Assembly: GCF_002101595.1 (NCBI RefSeq)
Contig: NZ_LQOM01000031.1
Location: forward strand, 62,001-126,000
Length of the DNA stretch: 64,000 nt
Reading direction: 5' to 3'
Source: Mycobacterium celatum
Lineage (GTDB): Bacteria; Actinomycetota; Actinomycetes; Mycobacteriales; Mycobacteriaceae
Position numbers and translations under genes: made by a program
Part shown: in pieces, positions 1 to 8,707 of the stretch
How the letters are laid out: each line of letters opens with the position of its first letter
Position numbering within the stretch: position 1 is the first letter of the stretch
The notes under the pieces: generated by a model
The model's database searches: none
Seen by the model: the letters and a program-made list of their open reading frames with translations, nothing else
Told to the model about the DNA's origin: nothing

Positions 1-787
1 GGATCTCCTTGCGCTCGCCGGAGTATTCGCCGATCTCGTCCTCGGTCAGCGAGGTGCGGGCGATCAGTTCGCGTTTCCACTGCCGGCCCGCCACGGTGTT
101 GGTGACCAGAATCAGCGTCGTCGCACTGGCTTTCGCCATCGCAGCGGCGCCGACCAGCGTCTTGCCGGCCCCGCACGGCAGCACCACTACGCCCGAGCCG
201 CCGGACCAGAATGACTCGGTGGCCATCTCCTGGTAGTCGCGCAGATGCCAGCCGTTCTGGCGCAGACTGATCGGATGCGCCTCGCCGTCGACATAGCCGG
301 CGAGATCCTCGGCGGGCCAACCGATCTTGAGCAGCATCTGCTTGACCCGGCCCCGTTCGCTCGGATGCACCACGACGGTGTCGTCGTCGATACGGGCACC
401 CAGCATGGGCGCGAGCTTCTTGTGCCGCAACACTTCTTCGAGCACCGCGCGGTCGAAACTGACCAGGGTGAGGCCGTGCGCGGGGTTCTTGACCAGCTGC
501 AGGCGACCGTAGCGGGCCATGGTGTCGACGATGTCGACCAGCAGCGGCTGGGGCACCGCGTAGCGGGAAAAGCTGACCAGCGCGTCGACCACCTGCTCGG
601 CGTCGTGGCCGGCGGCGCGGGCGTTCCACAACGCCAGCGGCGTGATCCGGTAGGTGTGCACGTGCTCGGGTGCGCGTTCCAACTCGGCAAACGGCGCGAT
701 CGCCGCGCGGGCGGCGCCGGCCAGCTCGTGGTCCACCTCGAGCAGCACCGTCTTGTCGGACTGCACGATCAACGGCCCGTCAGTCAT
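1..787 (-). CDS. ercc3: XPB/ERCC3-type DNA repair helicase (5' part; 3' end beyond window)
   Basis: A superfamily 2 DNA helicase of the XPB/Rad25 type, expected to unwind DNA in repair. It reads from an ATG at 785-787 leftward off the window edge, so about 262 N-terminal residues are visible. The Walker A motif LPCGAGKT lies at about residues 203-210, followed by a segment (TLILVTNTVAGRQWKREL) typical of motif Ia. The N-terminal ~190 residues correspond to the damage-recognition-like region of bacterial XPB. It lies 59 bp downstream of the helicase-associated gene at 847-3087 on the same strand, matching the Rv0862c-Rv0861c arrangement of M. tuberculosis. The rest of the helicase domains cannot be judged. 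Confidence 0.93.
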   Translation of the reverse strand, partial: MTDGPLIVQSDKTVLLEVDHELAGAARAAIAPFAELERAPEHVHTYRITPLALWNARAAGHDAEQVVDALVSFSRYAVPQPLLVDIVDTMARYGRLQLVKNPAHGLTLVSFDRAVLEEVLRHKKLAPMLGARIDDDTVVVHPSERGRVKQMLLKIGWPAEDLAGYVDGEAHPISLRQNGWHLRDYQEMATESFWSGGSGVVVLPCGAGKTLVGAAAMAKASATTLILVTNTVAGRQWKRELIARTSLTEDEIGEYSGERKEI

Positions 788-846
788 CTAGCGCCGCTCC
801 TCCTCATCGCTGCGCTCTGCATCGTCGCCGGCACGCATGGACTCGA

Positions 847-3087
847 TTATCCGGACTCGGCCGACACGGACGTGATGCGATGGATGGCGAAGTCGCGGGC
901 CTGCCCGGACGTCGAATCGAAGGCCACCAACTGACCGCCCACCACGGCGATCGGCGACACCACCCGCTGGGTCGCCACCCCGGCGGCGTCAACGTAGCCG
1001 ATCACCACGGTCTCGTCGCGCTGGGCGGCGCGCTGCAGCAGCGACATGGCGACCGCCGGGTCGACGCGAACGTGGGCGAACGGCGCGGCGCTCACCTTGC
1101 GCAGCATCTCGACGATCCCCGCCAGCGACTCGGCACTCGGGCGGGGGATCGGACGGGGCGTCCGGCGTTGCTGAGGTACGGGCACCCGCGCGCCGCGAGC
1201 CCGGATGTCGACGATGGTGCCGGTCGAGTCCTCGGCAGCCGGCGCGAACCCCGCGTCGCGCAACGTCGCGAGTACCTCTGCGATCGGTGCCTGGGAGATC
1301 GCCACCGTGGGCGCCAGGATTCGCAGTCCGAGCTGCTCGGCCGCGGCCACCGCCTGGGCCAGCAAGGCCGGGTCTTCGCAGCGGACGAACGAGGTGGCCA
1401 TGCCGATCCGAAGTTGCCCGTGCCGACGGGCCACGTCGTCGATGAGGTAGGTAAGTGATTGCGGCACCGGCGTTTTGGAGTGCTTCTCAAACAGCGCCCG
1501 GATACCGTCAGCGGTTTTCCCGATGTCGAGTGCATGCCTGATCGAGGCTTCGCTGATTCGGTACACCATTGCCGCGCCGGCGGACTCGACGGTGGCGACC
1601 GCGGCGAGTTCCTCGGCCAGATGGCGTTCCAGCGGTCCCGGCACCACCACGGTCAGGTCGGCCTGTACCAGGAAGTGATCGATCGGTTCGGGCAGCGCCC
1701 GGTTCATCGCGTCGACGACGGAGTCGTCGTGGTTCAGCAGCGCGCGACCCGGTGTGCTGATCGCTCCACGGCCGACCAAACCGAGGGAGTGCGCCTCGTC
1801 GAGCAGGTCGGCGACCGGCCCGGGCTGCAGCCGCTTGCCCCACCTCGGCCTGCGCCACACCAGGGCGGCCGACGCCGACGTCTCGTCGACACCAGTGCCT
1901 GGAGGAAGTCCGGCCAGCAGCCCCAATAAGAGCCTGCGGTCAAGCGGCGCGGCCGTGGAATACACCGAATCCGACAGTGCACCATAGGGTTTGGCGTCCG
2001 GTCCACGGGTGCCGATCAGCCCCGGCCGCCGCGGCAGGTCCAGCCAGGTGCGGGCCAGCAAATGCCAGCGCTCGGCGGTGGACGCCTCGGCGTAGCGGTC
2101 GGCGGCCACCGTCGGCGCCCAGTACGGCCCCTCGCCGTCCTCCGGCAGTGGCTCGGGCATGCCGGCCGCGATCAGACCGGCCGCCGCTGCAAGTTCCAGG
2201 ATCAGGCTCAGCCGGGCTTCGTCGATGCCGGTGATTTTGGCCAGCCGCTTGACTTCGCGGACCCCGAGTCCGCCGCTGCGCAGCTCGGGAACCGGTGCGG
2301 CGCTGAGGGTTTCCAGCAGCACGTCGAGTTCGCGCAACAGGTCGACGACCGCTCCGGCGGCGGCCGCGTCGGCATCCGCCGGCGTTGTGCTGGTGACGGC
2401 GGGATCGGGTGCGGTCAGCTGCGAAGGGCCGAGATCCTCGCCACGCAGCACGTGTCCGACCTGGCGCGGCAGGATCACCGTCTCGGCGTCGATCCGACGC
2501 AGCAGTCCCATGGCCAGTAGCCGCGGCACCGGGCGGTCGGGCGGGGCGCCCGGCGCGGCGTCGCGGGTGCGCCCCAGCGGTGAGCCGTCCGACAGCTTCT
2601 GCAGCACCATGAGCGCGTCGTCGTCGAGTTCGTCGAACAGCGTGACGAGCTGGTCGTGGGTGCGGGACTCGTCCTCGAGGATCGCTTGCCCGGGATACCA
2701 GGGCAGCCCCGCACCGGCATCGGCTGCCACCCTGACGTCGGTGTCACCCCACACCAGGGCGCGCTCCTTGAGGTCGTCGAGCGCGCCGAGGACGTCGCCG
2801 TCGGGCGCGCGGTCGCCGATCAGCGCGACCAGCTTGGCGACCGGTACCGGCGCGGCATCGGCGTGCAGCACCAGCAGGGCGTCGATGACCGCCAACCGCA
2901 GGAAGTCCAGCTCGTCGGTGGCGGCCCGGATCGACTGGCGAGCCTGGGCCCGGGCAGCCAGGGCCGCGATACTGCCGGGCGGCGGCTGGGCTAGATCCGG
3001 GCGCAGTTCCAGCAGGCGCACCAGCCGCTCGTCGGGCAGGTCGGCCAGCCAGGACCCCAGCGGGATGCTCGGGGGGTGTTCTGTCAT
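847..3087 (-). CDS. Helicase-associated domain protein (Rv0862c-like)
   Basis: A 746-residue protein without a visible P-loop, rich in Ala and Leu, with acidic N-terminal repeats of helical character. It matches the conserved mycobacterial Rv0862c family, which carries a helicase-C-terminal-like/XPB-associated domain and sits directly upstream of the XPB helicase. The ATG at 3085-3087 is followed by MTEHPPSIPLGSWLADLPDE, the usual beginning of the family. Synteny suggests a partner or regulator of the XPB helicase in DNA repair, but I see no catalytic motif and the function is inferred only from context. It is divergent from the gene at 3197, and a 16-bp inverted repeat lies between them. Confidence 0.85.
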   Translation of the reverse strand: MTEHPPSIPLGSWLADLPDERLVRLLELRPDLAQPPPGSIAALAARAQARQSIRAATDELDFLRLAVIDALLVLHADAAPVPVAKLVALIGDRAPDGDVLGALDDLKERALVWGDTDVRVAADAGAGLPWYPGQAILEDESRTHDQLVTLFDELDDDALMVLQKLSDGSPLGRTRDAAPGAPPDRPVPRLLAMGLLRRIDAETVILPRQVGHVLRGEDLGPSQLTAPDPAVTSTTPADADAAAAGAVVDLLRELDVLLETLSAAPVPELRSGGLGVREVKRLAKITGIDEARLSLILELAAAAGLIAAGMPEPLPEDGEGPYWAPTVAADRYAEASTAERWHLLARTWLDLPRRPGLIGTRGPDAKPYGALSDSVYSTAAPLDRRLLLGLLAGLPPGTGVDETSASAALVWRRPRWGKRLQPGPVADLLDEAHSLGLVGRGAISTPGRALLNHDDSVVDAMNRALPEPIDHFLVQADLTVVVPGPLERHLAEELAAVATVESAGAAMVYRISEASIRHALDIGKTADGIRALFEKHSKTPVPQSLTYLIDDVARRHGQLRIGMATSFVRCEDPALLAQAVAAAEQLGLRILAPTVAISQAPIAEVLATLRDAGFAPAAEDSTGTIVDIRARGARVPVPQQRRTPRPIPRPSAESLAGIVEMLRKVSAAPFAHVRVDPAVAMSLLQRAAQRDETVVIGYVDAAGVATQRVVSPIAVVGGQLVAFDSTSGQARDFAIHRITSVSAESG

Positions 3088-3108
3088 TGCTGACCAGCGT
3101 AATTGACC

Positions 3109-3169
3109 GCCGAGTGGCCAGTTATGGCGCGGCGTTTAGGCGATCGCGTGCGTTAACTGGCCACTCGGC
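3109..3169. repeat. 61-bp palindromic repeat (CGAG family, copy 1)
   Basis: Perfect 16-bp inverted repeat: the left arm GCCGAGTGGCCAGTTA is at 3109-3124 and its exact reverse complement at 3154-3169, with a 29-bp loop. It fills most of the divergent gap between the Rv0862c-like and Rv0863-like genes. Its outer CGAG ends and ~60-bp size match four other intergenic palindromes in this window. It could be an operator or a miniature palindromic element. Confidence 0.8.
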
Positions 3170-3196
3170 CGGTTACTTGATCGGCGACCTGTCAGA

Positions 3197-3397
3197 ATGG
3201 ACGTCGTGGCTGACAATGCTGACAAGAAGACCAGGTACGTCGACCCGGGCTGGCCGACCACCGACCCCGACGACCATGCGGTGAGCGAACTGGCGACCGA
3301 TCGCACGGGTGCGCTGTCCCCGTTCGGCGACCTGGTGTTCCCGCTGCCGTCCGACGAACTGCCCTACGTCCACCCGGTCACCGTCGTCAACAGGTAG
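3197..3397 (+). CDS. Small conserved mycobacterial protein (Rv0863-like)
   Basis: A 66-residue soluble protein with no recognisable domain, the positional equivalent of Rv0863. It contains the segment [19 protein letters not shown] and a Pro-rich C-terminus. The start could be ATG 3197 or GTG 3206, and neither has a strong Shine-Dalgarno sequence. Its stop codon TAG (3395-3397) abuts the moaC2 ATG at 3398, so it is very likely co-transcribed and coupled with moaC2-mog-moaE2. Function is unknown. The 16-bp inverted repeat just upstream lies where its promoter would be. Confidence 0.8.
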   Translation: MDVVADNADKKTRYVDPGWPTTDPDDHAVSELATDRTGALSPFGDLVFPLPSDELPYVHPVTVVNR

Positions 3398-3880
3398 ATG
3401 TCCGGCTCCCCGTCTTCTCGGCTTTCGCATATCGACGAGCGCGGAGCCGCGCACATGGTCGACGTCACCGACAAGGGAGCCACCAAGCGCACCGCCGTCG
3501 CCGCGGGCACGTTCCACACGTCGGCGCAGGTGGTGTCGCTGATCTCGGCGGGCGGCCTGCCCAAGGGCGACGCGCTGGCCACCGCGCGGATTGCGGGCAT
3601 TCTGGCCGCCAAACGCACCAGCGACCTGGTTCCGCTCTGCCACCAGCTGGCGCTGACCGGCGTCGACGTCGACTTCACCGTCGGTGAGTCGACCGTCGAC
3701 ATCACCGCGACCGTGCGCAGCACCGACCGCACCGGAGTGGAGATGGAGGCGCTGACCGCCGTCAGCGTGGCCGGCCTGACGCTCTACGACATGGTCAAGG
3801 CGGTGGATCCGGCGGCCCGCATCGACGACATCCGGGTGCTGCGCAAGGACGGCGGCAAAACCGGGACCTGGACACGGTGA
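3398..3880 (+). CDS. moaC2: Cyclic pyranopterin monophosphate synthase
   Basis: MoaC converts the 3',8-cyclo-GTP product of MoaA into cyclic pyranopterin monophosphate, the second half of step one of molybdenum cofactor synthesis. The 160-residue protein carries the family signatures [19 protein letters not shown] near residue 20 and LIPLCHQL-like [12 protein letters not shown] near residue 80, plus the C-terminal [20 protein letters not shown] block. It starts at ATG 3398 directly after the preceding stop and ends in TGA 3878-3880, which overlaps the mog start. It is the first Moco gene of a three-gene, tightly coupled operon with mog and moaE2. Confidence 0.97.
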   Translation: MSGSPSSRLSHIDERGAAHMVDVTDKGATKRTAVAAGTFHTSAQVVSLISAGGLPKGDALATARIAGILAAKRTSDLVPLCHQLALTGVDVDFTVGESTVDITATVRSTDRTGVEMEALTAVSVAGLTLYDMVKAVDPAARIDDIRVLRKDGGKTGTWTR

Positions 3881-4356
3881 TGGCCGGGCGGTCTGCGCGC
3901 GTCATCATCGCCTCGACCCGGGCGTCGGCCGGTGTGTACGAGGACAGGTGTGGCCCGATCATCGCGGAATGGCTTGAGCAGCACGGCTTTTCGCCGGTCA
4001 AGCCGGTGGTGGTGCCAGACGGCGACCCGGTCGGTCAGGCGCTGCGCGACGCGGTCGGTGACGGCGTCGACGTCGTCATCACCTCCGGCGGCACCGGCAT
4101 CTCACCGAGCGACGACACCCCGGCCCAGACGTTGGCGGTGCTCGACTACGAGATCCCCGGCCTGGCCGACGCCATCCGCCGCTCGGGGCTGCCGAAGGTG
4201 CCGACGTCGGTGCTGTCCCGCGGTGTGTGCGGGGTGGCCGGCCGCACCCTGGTGGTCAACTTGCCGGGGTCGACGGGTGGTGTGCGCGACGGCCTCGGGG
4301 TGCTGGCCGACGTGCTCGACCACGCGCTGGATCAACTGGCCGGCGGGGACCACTGA
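3880..4356 (+). CDS. mog: Molybdopterin adenylyltransferase (MogA/MoaB type)
   Basis: A 158-residue MoCF-domain protein that adenylylates molybdopterin before metal insertion. The family signature [17 protein letters not shown] is present near residues 70-85, as is the [10 protein letters not shown] loop near residue 127. The ATG at 3880 overlaps the moaC2 stop by one base (TGATG); a GTG at 3877 in the same frame is an alternative start. Its own TGA (4354-4356) overlaps the moaE2 ATG in the same way, which points to translational coupling along moaC2-mog-moaE2. Confidence 0.96.
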   Translation: MAGRSARVIIASTRASAGVYEDRCGPIIAEWLEQHGFSPVKPVVVPDGDPVGQALRDAVGDGVDVVITSGGTGISPSDDTPAQTLAVLDYEIPGLADAIRRSGLPKVPTSVLSRGVCGVAGRTLVVNLPGSTGGVRDGLGVLADVLDHALDQLAGGDH

Positions 4357-4781
4357 TGACCCAGGTGCTGCGGGCCGCGCTGACCGAGCAGCCGATTGTG
4401 CTGGCCGAGCACGAGGAGCTTGTGAGCCATGCGGCCGCCGGCGCGATCGTGGGGTTCGTCGGGATGATCCGCAACCACGACGGCGCCCGTGAGGTGCTGC
4501 GGCTGGAGTATTCCGCGCACCCGTCGGCCGAGCAGGTGATGGGCGAGGTGCTGGCCGAGGTCGCCGAGCAGTGCAGCGGGGTGCGGGCCATCGCGGCCAG
4601 TCACCGCGTGGGCGTGTTGCAGATCGGCGAGGCGGCGCTAGTGGCGGCGGTGGCCGCCGACCATCGTCGGGCAGCATTCGAGACCTGCGCGCATCTGGTG
4701 GACACCATCAAGGCGCGGCTACCGGTGTGGAAGCACCAGTTCTTCGCCGACGGAACCGACGAGTGGGTGGGCTCGGCCTGA
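4356..4781 (+). CDS. moaE2: Molybdopterin synthase catalytic subunit
   Basis: MoaE is the large subunit of molybdopterin synthase. With the thiocarboxylated MoaD it converts cyclic pyranopterin monophosphate to molybdopterin. The 141-residue protein has the expected [20 protein letters not shown] region near residue 35, the HRVG motif near residue 83, and the C-terminal active-site lysine segment [14 protein letters not shown]. The ATG at 4356 overlaps the mog stop. Its stop lies 3 bp from the rpfA stop on the opposite strand. Its partner MoaD2 is encoded on the other side of rpfA (6233-6511). Confidence 0.97.
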   Translation: MTQVLRAALTEQPIVLAEHEELVSHAAAGAIVGFVGMIRNHDGAREVLRLEYSAHPSAEQVMGEVLAEVAEQCSGVRAIAASHRVGVLQIGEAALVAAVAADHRRAAFETCAHLVDTIKARLPVWKHQFFADGTDEWVGSA

Positions 4782-4784
4782 CTG

Positions 4785-6063
<1,279 letters not shown>

Positions 6064-6212
6064 CGGTAGCGGGTGAGGGCGGTTGAGTCACGTCTGCGCG
6101 AACACAGCGTTTTGGGATGTGACGCCCGACAAAAACGCCAGGAAAGCGTTCGATTTGCACAGGTCAGAGCTCATCGCAACCGGGCCGTTGCCGGGCTGTG
6201 ATCAATCCGTTA

Positions 6213-6228
6213 TGTGACGCAAATCACG
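6213..6228. promoter_or_regulatory. CRP-like site upstream of rpfA
   Basis: TGTGACGCAAATCACG differs from the mycobacterial CRP palindrome TGTGA-N6-TCACA only in the last base. It lies between moaD2 and the riboswitch, about 150 bp upstream of the leader, where it could act on the rpfA promoter. rpfA is a known CRP (Rv3676) target in M. tuberculosis. Confidence 0.65.
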
Positions 6229-6232
6229 CGCA

Positions 6233-6511
6233 TCAGCCGCCGGCGAAGGGCGGGAGCACGTCGATCGTCTGGCCTGCCTGCAGCACGGCGGACTCGTCGC
6301 GCACGGCAACGCCGTCGCACAGGTACGAGCATCGCTTCAGCACGGTCGCAAGCCGCTCGTTGTGTTCGGCGAGGGTGTCCACCAGCTCGGTAACCGTGGC
6401 GCCCGACCTAAGTGCGGCGGTCTCGGTCTCGGTGCCGGCCGCGGCCCGCGCCGCGGCGAAATAGCGGACGGTCACCTGAATCCCGGTGAGTTCGTCGGGC
6501 ACCTGCGTCAC
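6233..6511 (-). CDS. moaD2: Molybdopterin synthase sulfur carrier subunit
   Basis: A ubiquitin-like beta-grasp protein of 92 residues whose C-terminal Gly-Gly (PPFAGG) becomes a thiocarboxylate that donates sulfur to molybdopterin in complex with MoaE2. It starts at ATG 6511 with ITVRYFAAARAA-like GIQVTVRYFAAARAAAG, typical of MoaD. It follows moaA2 on the same strand after a 3-bp gap, so it is the last gene of an operon YccF-like/moaA2/moaD2. The CRP-like site of rpfA begins just beyond its stop codon. Confidence 0.96.
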   Translation of the reverse strand: MTQVPDELTGIQVTVRYFAAARAAAGTETETAALRSGATVTELVDTLAEHNERLATVLKRCSYLCDGVAVRDESAVLQAGQTIDVLPPFAGG

Positions 6512-6514
6512 GGG

Positions 6515-7591
6515 TCAGCCGCCGATCGCGCTCATCGGGCGGTCCGGCTGGATGAAGTCGGGGTCGTTGATGCCGTGCCCGGCCGGCTTGCCCCACATCG
6601 CGGCACGCCACGCCGCCTCGATCGCGTCATCGTCGGCGCCCGCGCGCAGCAGCCCACGCAGGTCGGTTTCCTCGGTGGCGAACAGGCAGCTGCGGATCTG
6701 GCCGTCGGCGGTCAGCCGGGTGCGGTCACAGTCCCCGCAGAACGGGTGCGACACCGAGGCGATGATCCCGACCTTGCCCGACGGTCCACCCGGGCCGGCG
6801 TCGACCAGCCACAGTTCGGCAGGCGCCGAGCCGCGTGGCGCGGGGTCGGGCCGCAGCCTGAAGTGCGGGCGCAGCGCGGCCAGCACGTCGTCGGCGCTCA
6901 GCGCGGCGCCCCGGCGCCATTGATGCCCGGCATCCAGCGGCATCTGTTCGATCACCCGCAACTGGTAACCGTGTTCGAGGCAGAACCGCAGCAGCTCGAC
7001 GACGTCCTTGCGGCCAGTCACCGGATCGAGGACCGCGTTCACCTTGACCGGCTCGAAGCCGGCCGCCTTGGCCGCGGCCAGGCCGGCCAGTACGTCGGAA
7101 AGCCGGTCGCGACGGGTGATCGCCGCGAAGTGGTCGCGGTCGACGGTGTCGAGCGACACGTTGACCCGGTCCAGACCAGCCTGCGCGAGGGCGGCCGCCC
7201 GTCGCTCCAGGCCGAGGCCGTTGGTGGTCAGCGAGATCTCCGGGCGGGGCCGTAACGCCGCGGCCGCGGCCACCACCTCTTCGAGATGGCGCGCCAGCAG
7301 CGGCTCGCCGCCCGTGAAGCGCACGCTGGTGATGCCCAGCCTGGTCACGGCGATACGCAGCAGCCGGGTCAGTTCGTCGGCGCGCAGCAGGTCCTCGCTG
7401 GGTAGCCAGTCGAGCCCTTCGGCCGGCATGCAGTAGTTGCAGCGCAGGTTGCAGCGGTCGGTCAGCGACACCCGCAGGTCGGTCGCGGCCCGCCCGTAGG
7501 TGTCGACCAGCGGGCCGGTGGCGGGCGCGGGGCCGCTCGGGTTGTCTGCGGGGCGGCGCACCGTCGGCACGCCCAGTGCGATCACCGTCAT
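6515..7591 (-). CDS. moaA2: GTP 3',8-cyclase (radical SAM)
   Basis: MoaA catalyses the first step of molybdenum cofactor synthesis, radical conversion of GTP to 3',8-cyclo-GTP. The 358-residue protein has the N-terminal radical-SAM CxxxCxxC cluster (Cys47, Cys51, Cys54 in DRCNLRCNYC), the SAM-binding FTGGEPLL, the C-terminal second Fe-S cluster motif FCGDCDRTRLTADGQIRSC and the essential C-terminal Gly-Gly (SAIGG). The ATG at 7591 overlaps the stop of the upstream YccF-like gene by 4 bp (ATGA). It is followed after 3 bp by moaD2, so one operon supplies two Moco steps. Confidence 0.97.
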   Translation of the reverse strand: MTVIALGVPTVRRPADNPSGPAPATGPLVDTYGRAATDLRVSLTDRCNLRCNYCMPAEGLDWLPSEDLLRADELTRLLRIAVTRLGITSVRFTGGEPLLARHLEEVVAAAAALRPRPEISLTTNGLGLERRAAALAQAGLDRVNVSLDTVDRDHFAAITRRDRLSDVLAGLAAAKAAGFEPVKVNAVLDPVTGRKDVVELLRFCLEHGYQLRVIEQMPLDAGHQWRRGAALSADDVLAALRPHFRLRPDPAPRGSAPAELWLVDAGPGGPSGKVGIIASVSHPFCGDCDRTRLTADGQIRSCLFATEETDLRGLLRAGADDDAIEAAWRAAMWGKPAGHGINDPDFIQPDRPMSAIGG

Positions 7592-7992
7592 GCCCGCACC
7601 GCTTCCGCTCGAGCCGGCGGACCGACGGGAACAATTTCTTTGCCCAGCGGCACAAGCGACACCGGGATCAACTTCAGATTGGCCAATGCGAGCGGGATAC
7701 CGATGATCGTGGCCGCCATCGCGACCGCACTCACCAGATGCCCGATCGCGAGCCAGATGCCGAACAACAGCACCCAGATCACGTTGCCTATCAGCGCGCC
7801 GGTCCCGGCGCCCGGTTTTTCGACGATCGTGCGTCCGAACGGCCACAGCGTGTACGACGCGATGCGCAGTGCCGCGAAGCCGAAGGGAATGGTGATGATC
7901 AGCAGGAAGCAGACAAGCGCCGCCAACAGATAACCGACGGCCAACCAGAGGCCGCCGAAGATCAGCCAGATGACGTTCAGGATCAAGCGCAT
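7588..7992 (-). CDS. YccF-domain inner membrane protein (Rv0870c-like)
   Basis: A 134-residue membrane protein with two YccF repeats, each a pair of hydrophobic segments: about residues 2-45 (LNVIWLIFGGLWLAVGYLLA) and 68-110 (IGNVIWVLLFGIWLAIGHLV). The near-duplicate halves are the family hallmark. The ATG at 7992 has a strong GGAGGAAG Shine-Dalgarno sequence 4-5 bases upstream, which decides it over an upstream in-frame start at 8082. Its stop overlaps the moaA2 start by 4 bp. The biochemical role is unknown; nothing ties it to cofactor synthesis beyond operon position. Confidence 0.9.
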   Translation of the reverse strand: MRLILNVIWLIFGGLWLAVGYLLAALVCFLLIITIPFGFAALRIASYTLWPFGRTIVEKPGAGTGALIGNVIWVLLFGIWLAIGHLVSAVAMAATIIGIPLALANLKLIPVSLVPLGKEIVPVGPPARAEAVRA

Positions 7993-8194
7993 ATCTTCCT
8001 CCAGCGGTACTCCCAGCGTACCCAGTGGCGATCGCAAGCGCGGCGGAGCCGGGCGCAGCGGGTCGCCACGACGATTACGCACGCATCAGGGGTGATTGTG
8101 CGGGCGGCATCCGAGTAGGATCACCGGTCATCGCGTCCTGCGCTGGCGGGACGCTTCGTCGTGTAGGGATCCATCAGACAAGCAGGTGAGACCA

Positions 8195-8602
8195 GTGCCG
8201 ACCGGCAAGGTGAAGTGGTACGACCCGGAGAAGGGGTTCGGCTTCCTGTCACAGGAGGACGGCGAGGACGTCTATGTCCGCTCCTCGGCGTTGCCTGAGG
8301 GTGTCGAGGGCCTCAAGGCGGGCCAGCGCGTCGAGTTCGGCGTGGCCACAGGTCGCCGGGGACCGCAGGCGTTGAGCCTCAAGCTGATTGATCCGCCTCC
8401 GAGCCTGTCCCGTGCTCGCCGCGAAGGGCCCGCCGAACACAAGCACAGCCCTGACGAACTGCACGGCATGGTCGAGGACATGATCACGTTGCTGGAAAGC
8501 ACCGTGCAGCCCGAACTGCGCAAGGGCCGCTACCCGGACCGCAAGACCGCCCGCCGGGTCTCTGAGGTGGTCAGAGCCGTCGCCCGCGAGCTTGATGGCT
8601 GA
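8195..8602 (+). CDS. cspB: Cold-shock domain protein with mycobacterial C-terminal extension
   Basis: A 135-residue protein beginning at GTG 8195 with a CspA-type cold-shock domain (residues 1-67). It carries the RNP1-like [11 protein letters not shown] and an RNP2-like DVYVRSSAL in place of the usual VFVHxS. The C-terminal half (residues ~75-135, [20 protein letters not shown] onward) is the conserved helical extension of the M. tuberculosis CspB/Rv0871 family. It is predicted to bind single-stranded nucleic acid. The gene stands alone: 202 bp separate it from the divergent YccF-like gene, and 105 bp from fadE10. Confidence 0.95.
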   Translation: MPTGKVKWYDPEKGFGFLSQEDGEDVYVRSSALPEGVEGLKAGQRVEFGVATGRRGPQALSLKLIDPPPSLSRARREGPAEHKHSPDELHGMVEDMITLLESTVQPELRKGRYPDRKTARRVSEVVRAVARELDG

Positions 8603-8659
8603 CCGTTAGGCGTCCGCCATTCCGCGAAAGCGGGTGTAGAGAAGTGCGCCACGGGCAAC

Positions 8660-8684
8660 ACTAGTTACTGACGAGTAAACTAGT
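8660..8684. promoter_or_regulatory. Nested palindromic operator upstream of fadE10
   Basis: Two ACTAGT hexamers (8660-8665 and 8679-8684) enclose TTACT-GACG-AGTAA (8665-8678), a near-perfect dyad. It lies 24 bp before the fadE10 ATG, the position of a repressor operator. The cognate regulator is not evident nearby; a TetR-family lipid regulator is a guess. Confidence 0.6.
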
Positions 8685-8707
8685 GGCGCAACACCAGGGA
8701 GTGTCCG

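Noticed and set aside
245..934. Long plus-strand frame over the ercc3 gene
   Set aside because: Antisense shadow of the XPB helicase reading frame. It has no recognisable protein features, and the minus-strand product has a clear Walker A motif.
2159..3106. 315-codon plus-strand frame opposite the Rv0862c-like gene
   Set aside because: Ser/Arg-rich composition typical of a GC-rich antisense frame; the minus-strand protein is conserved.
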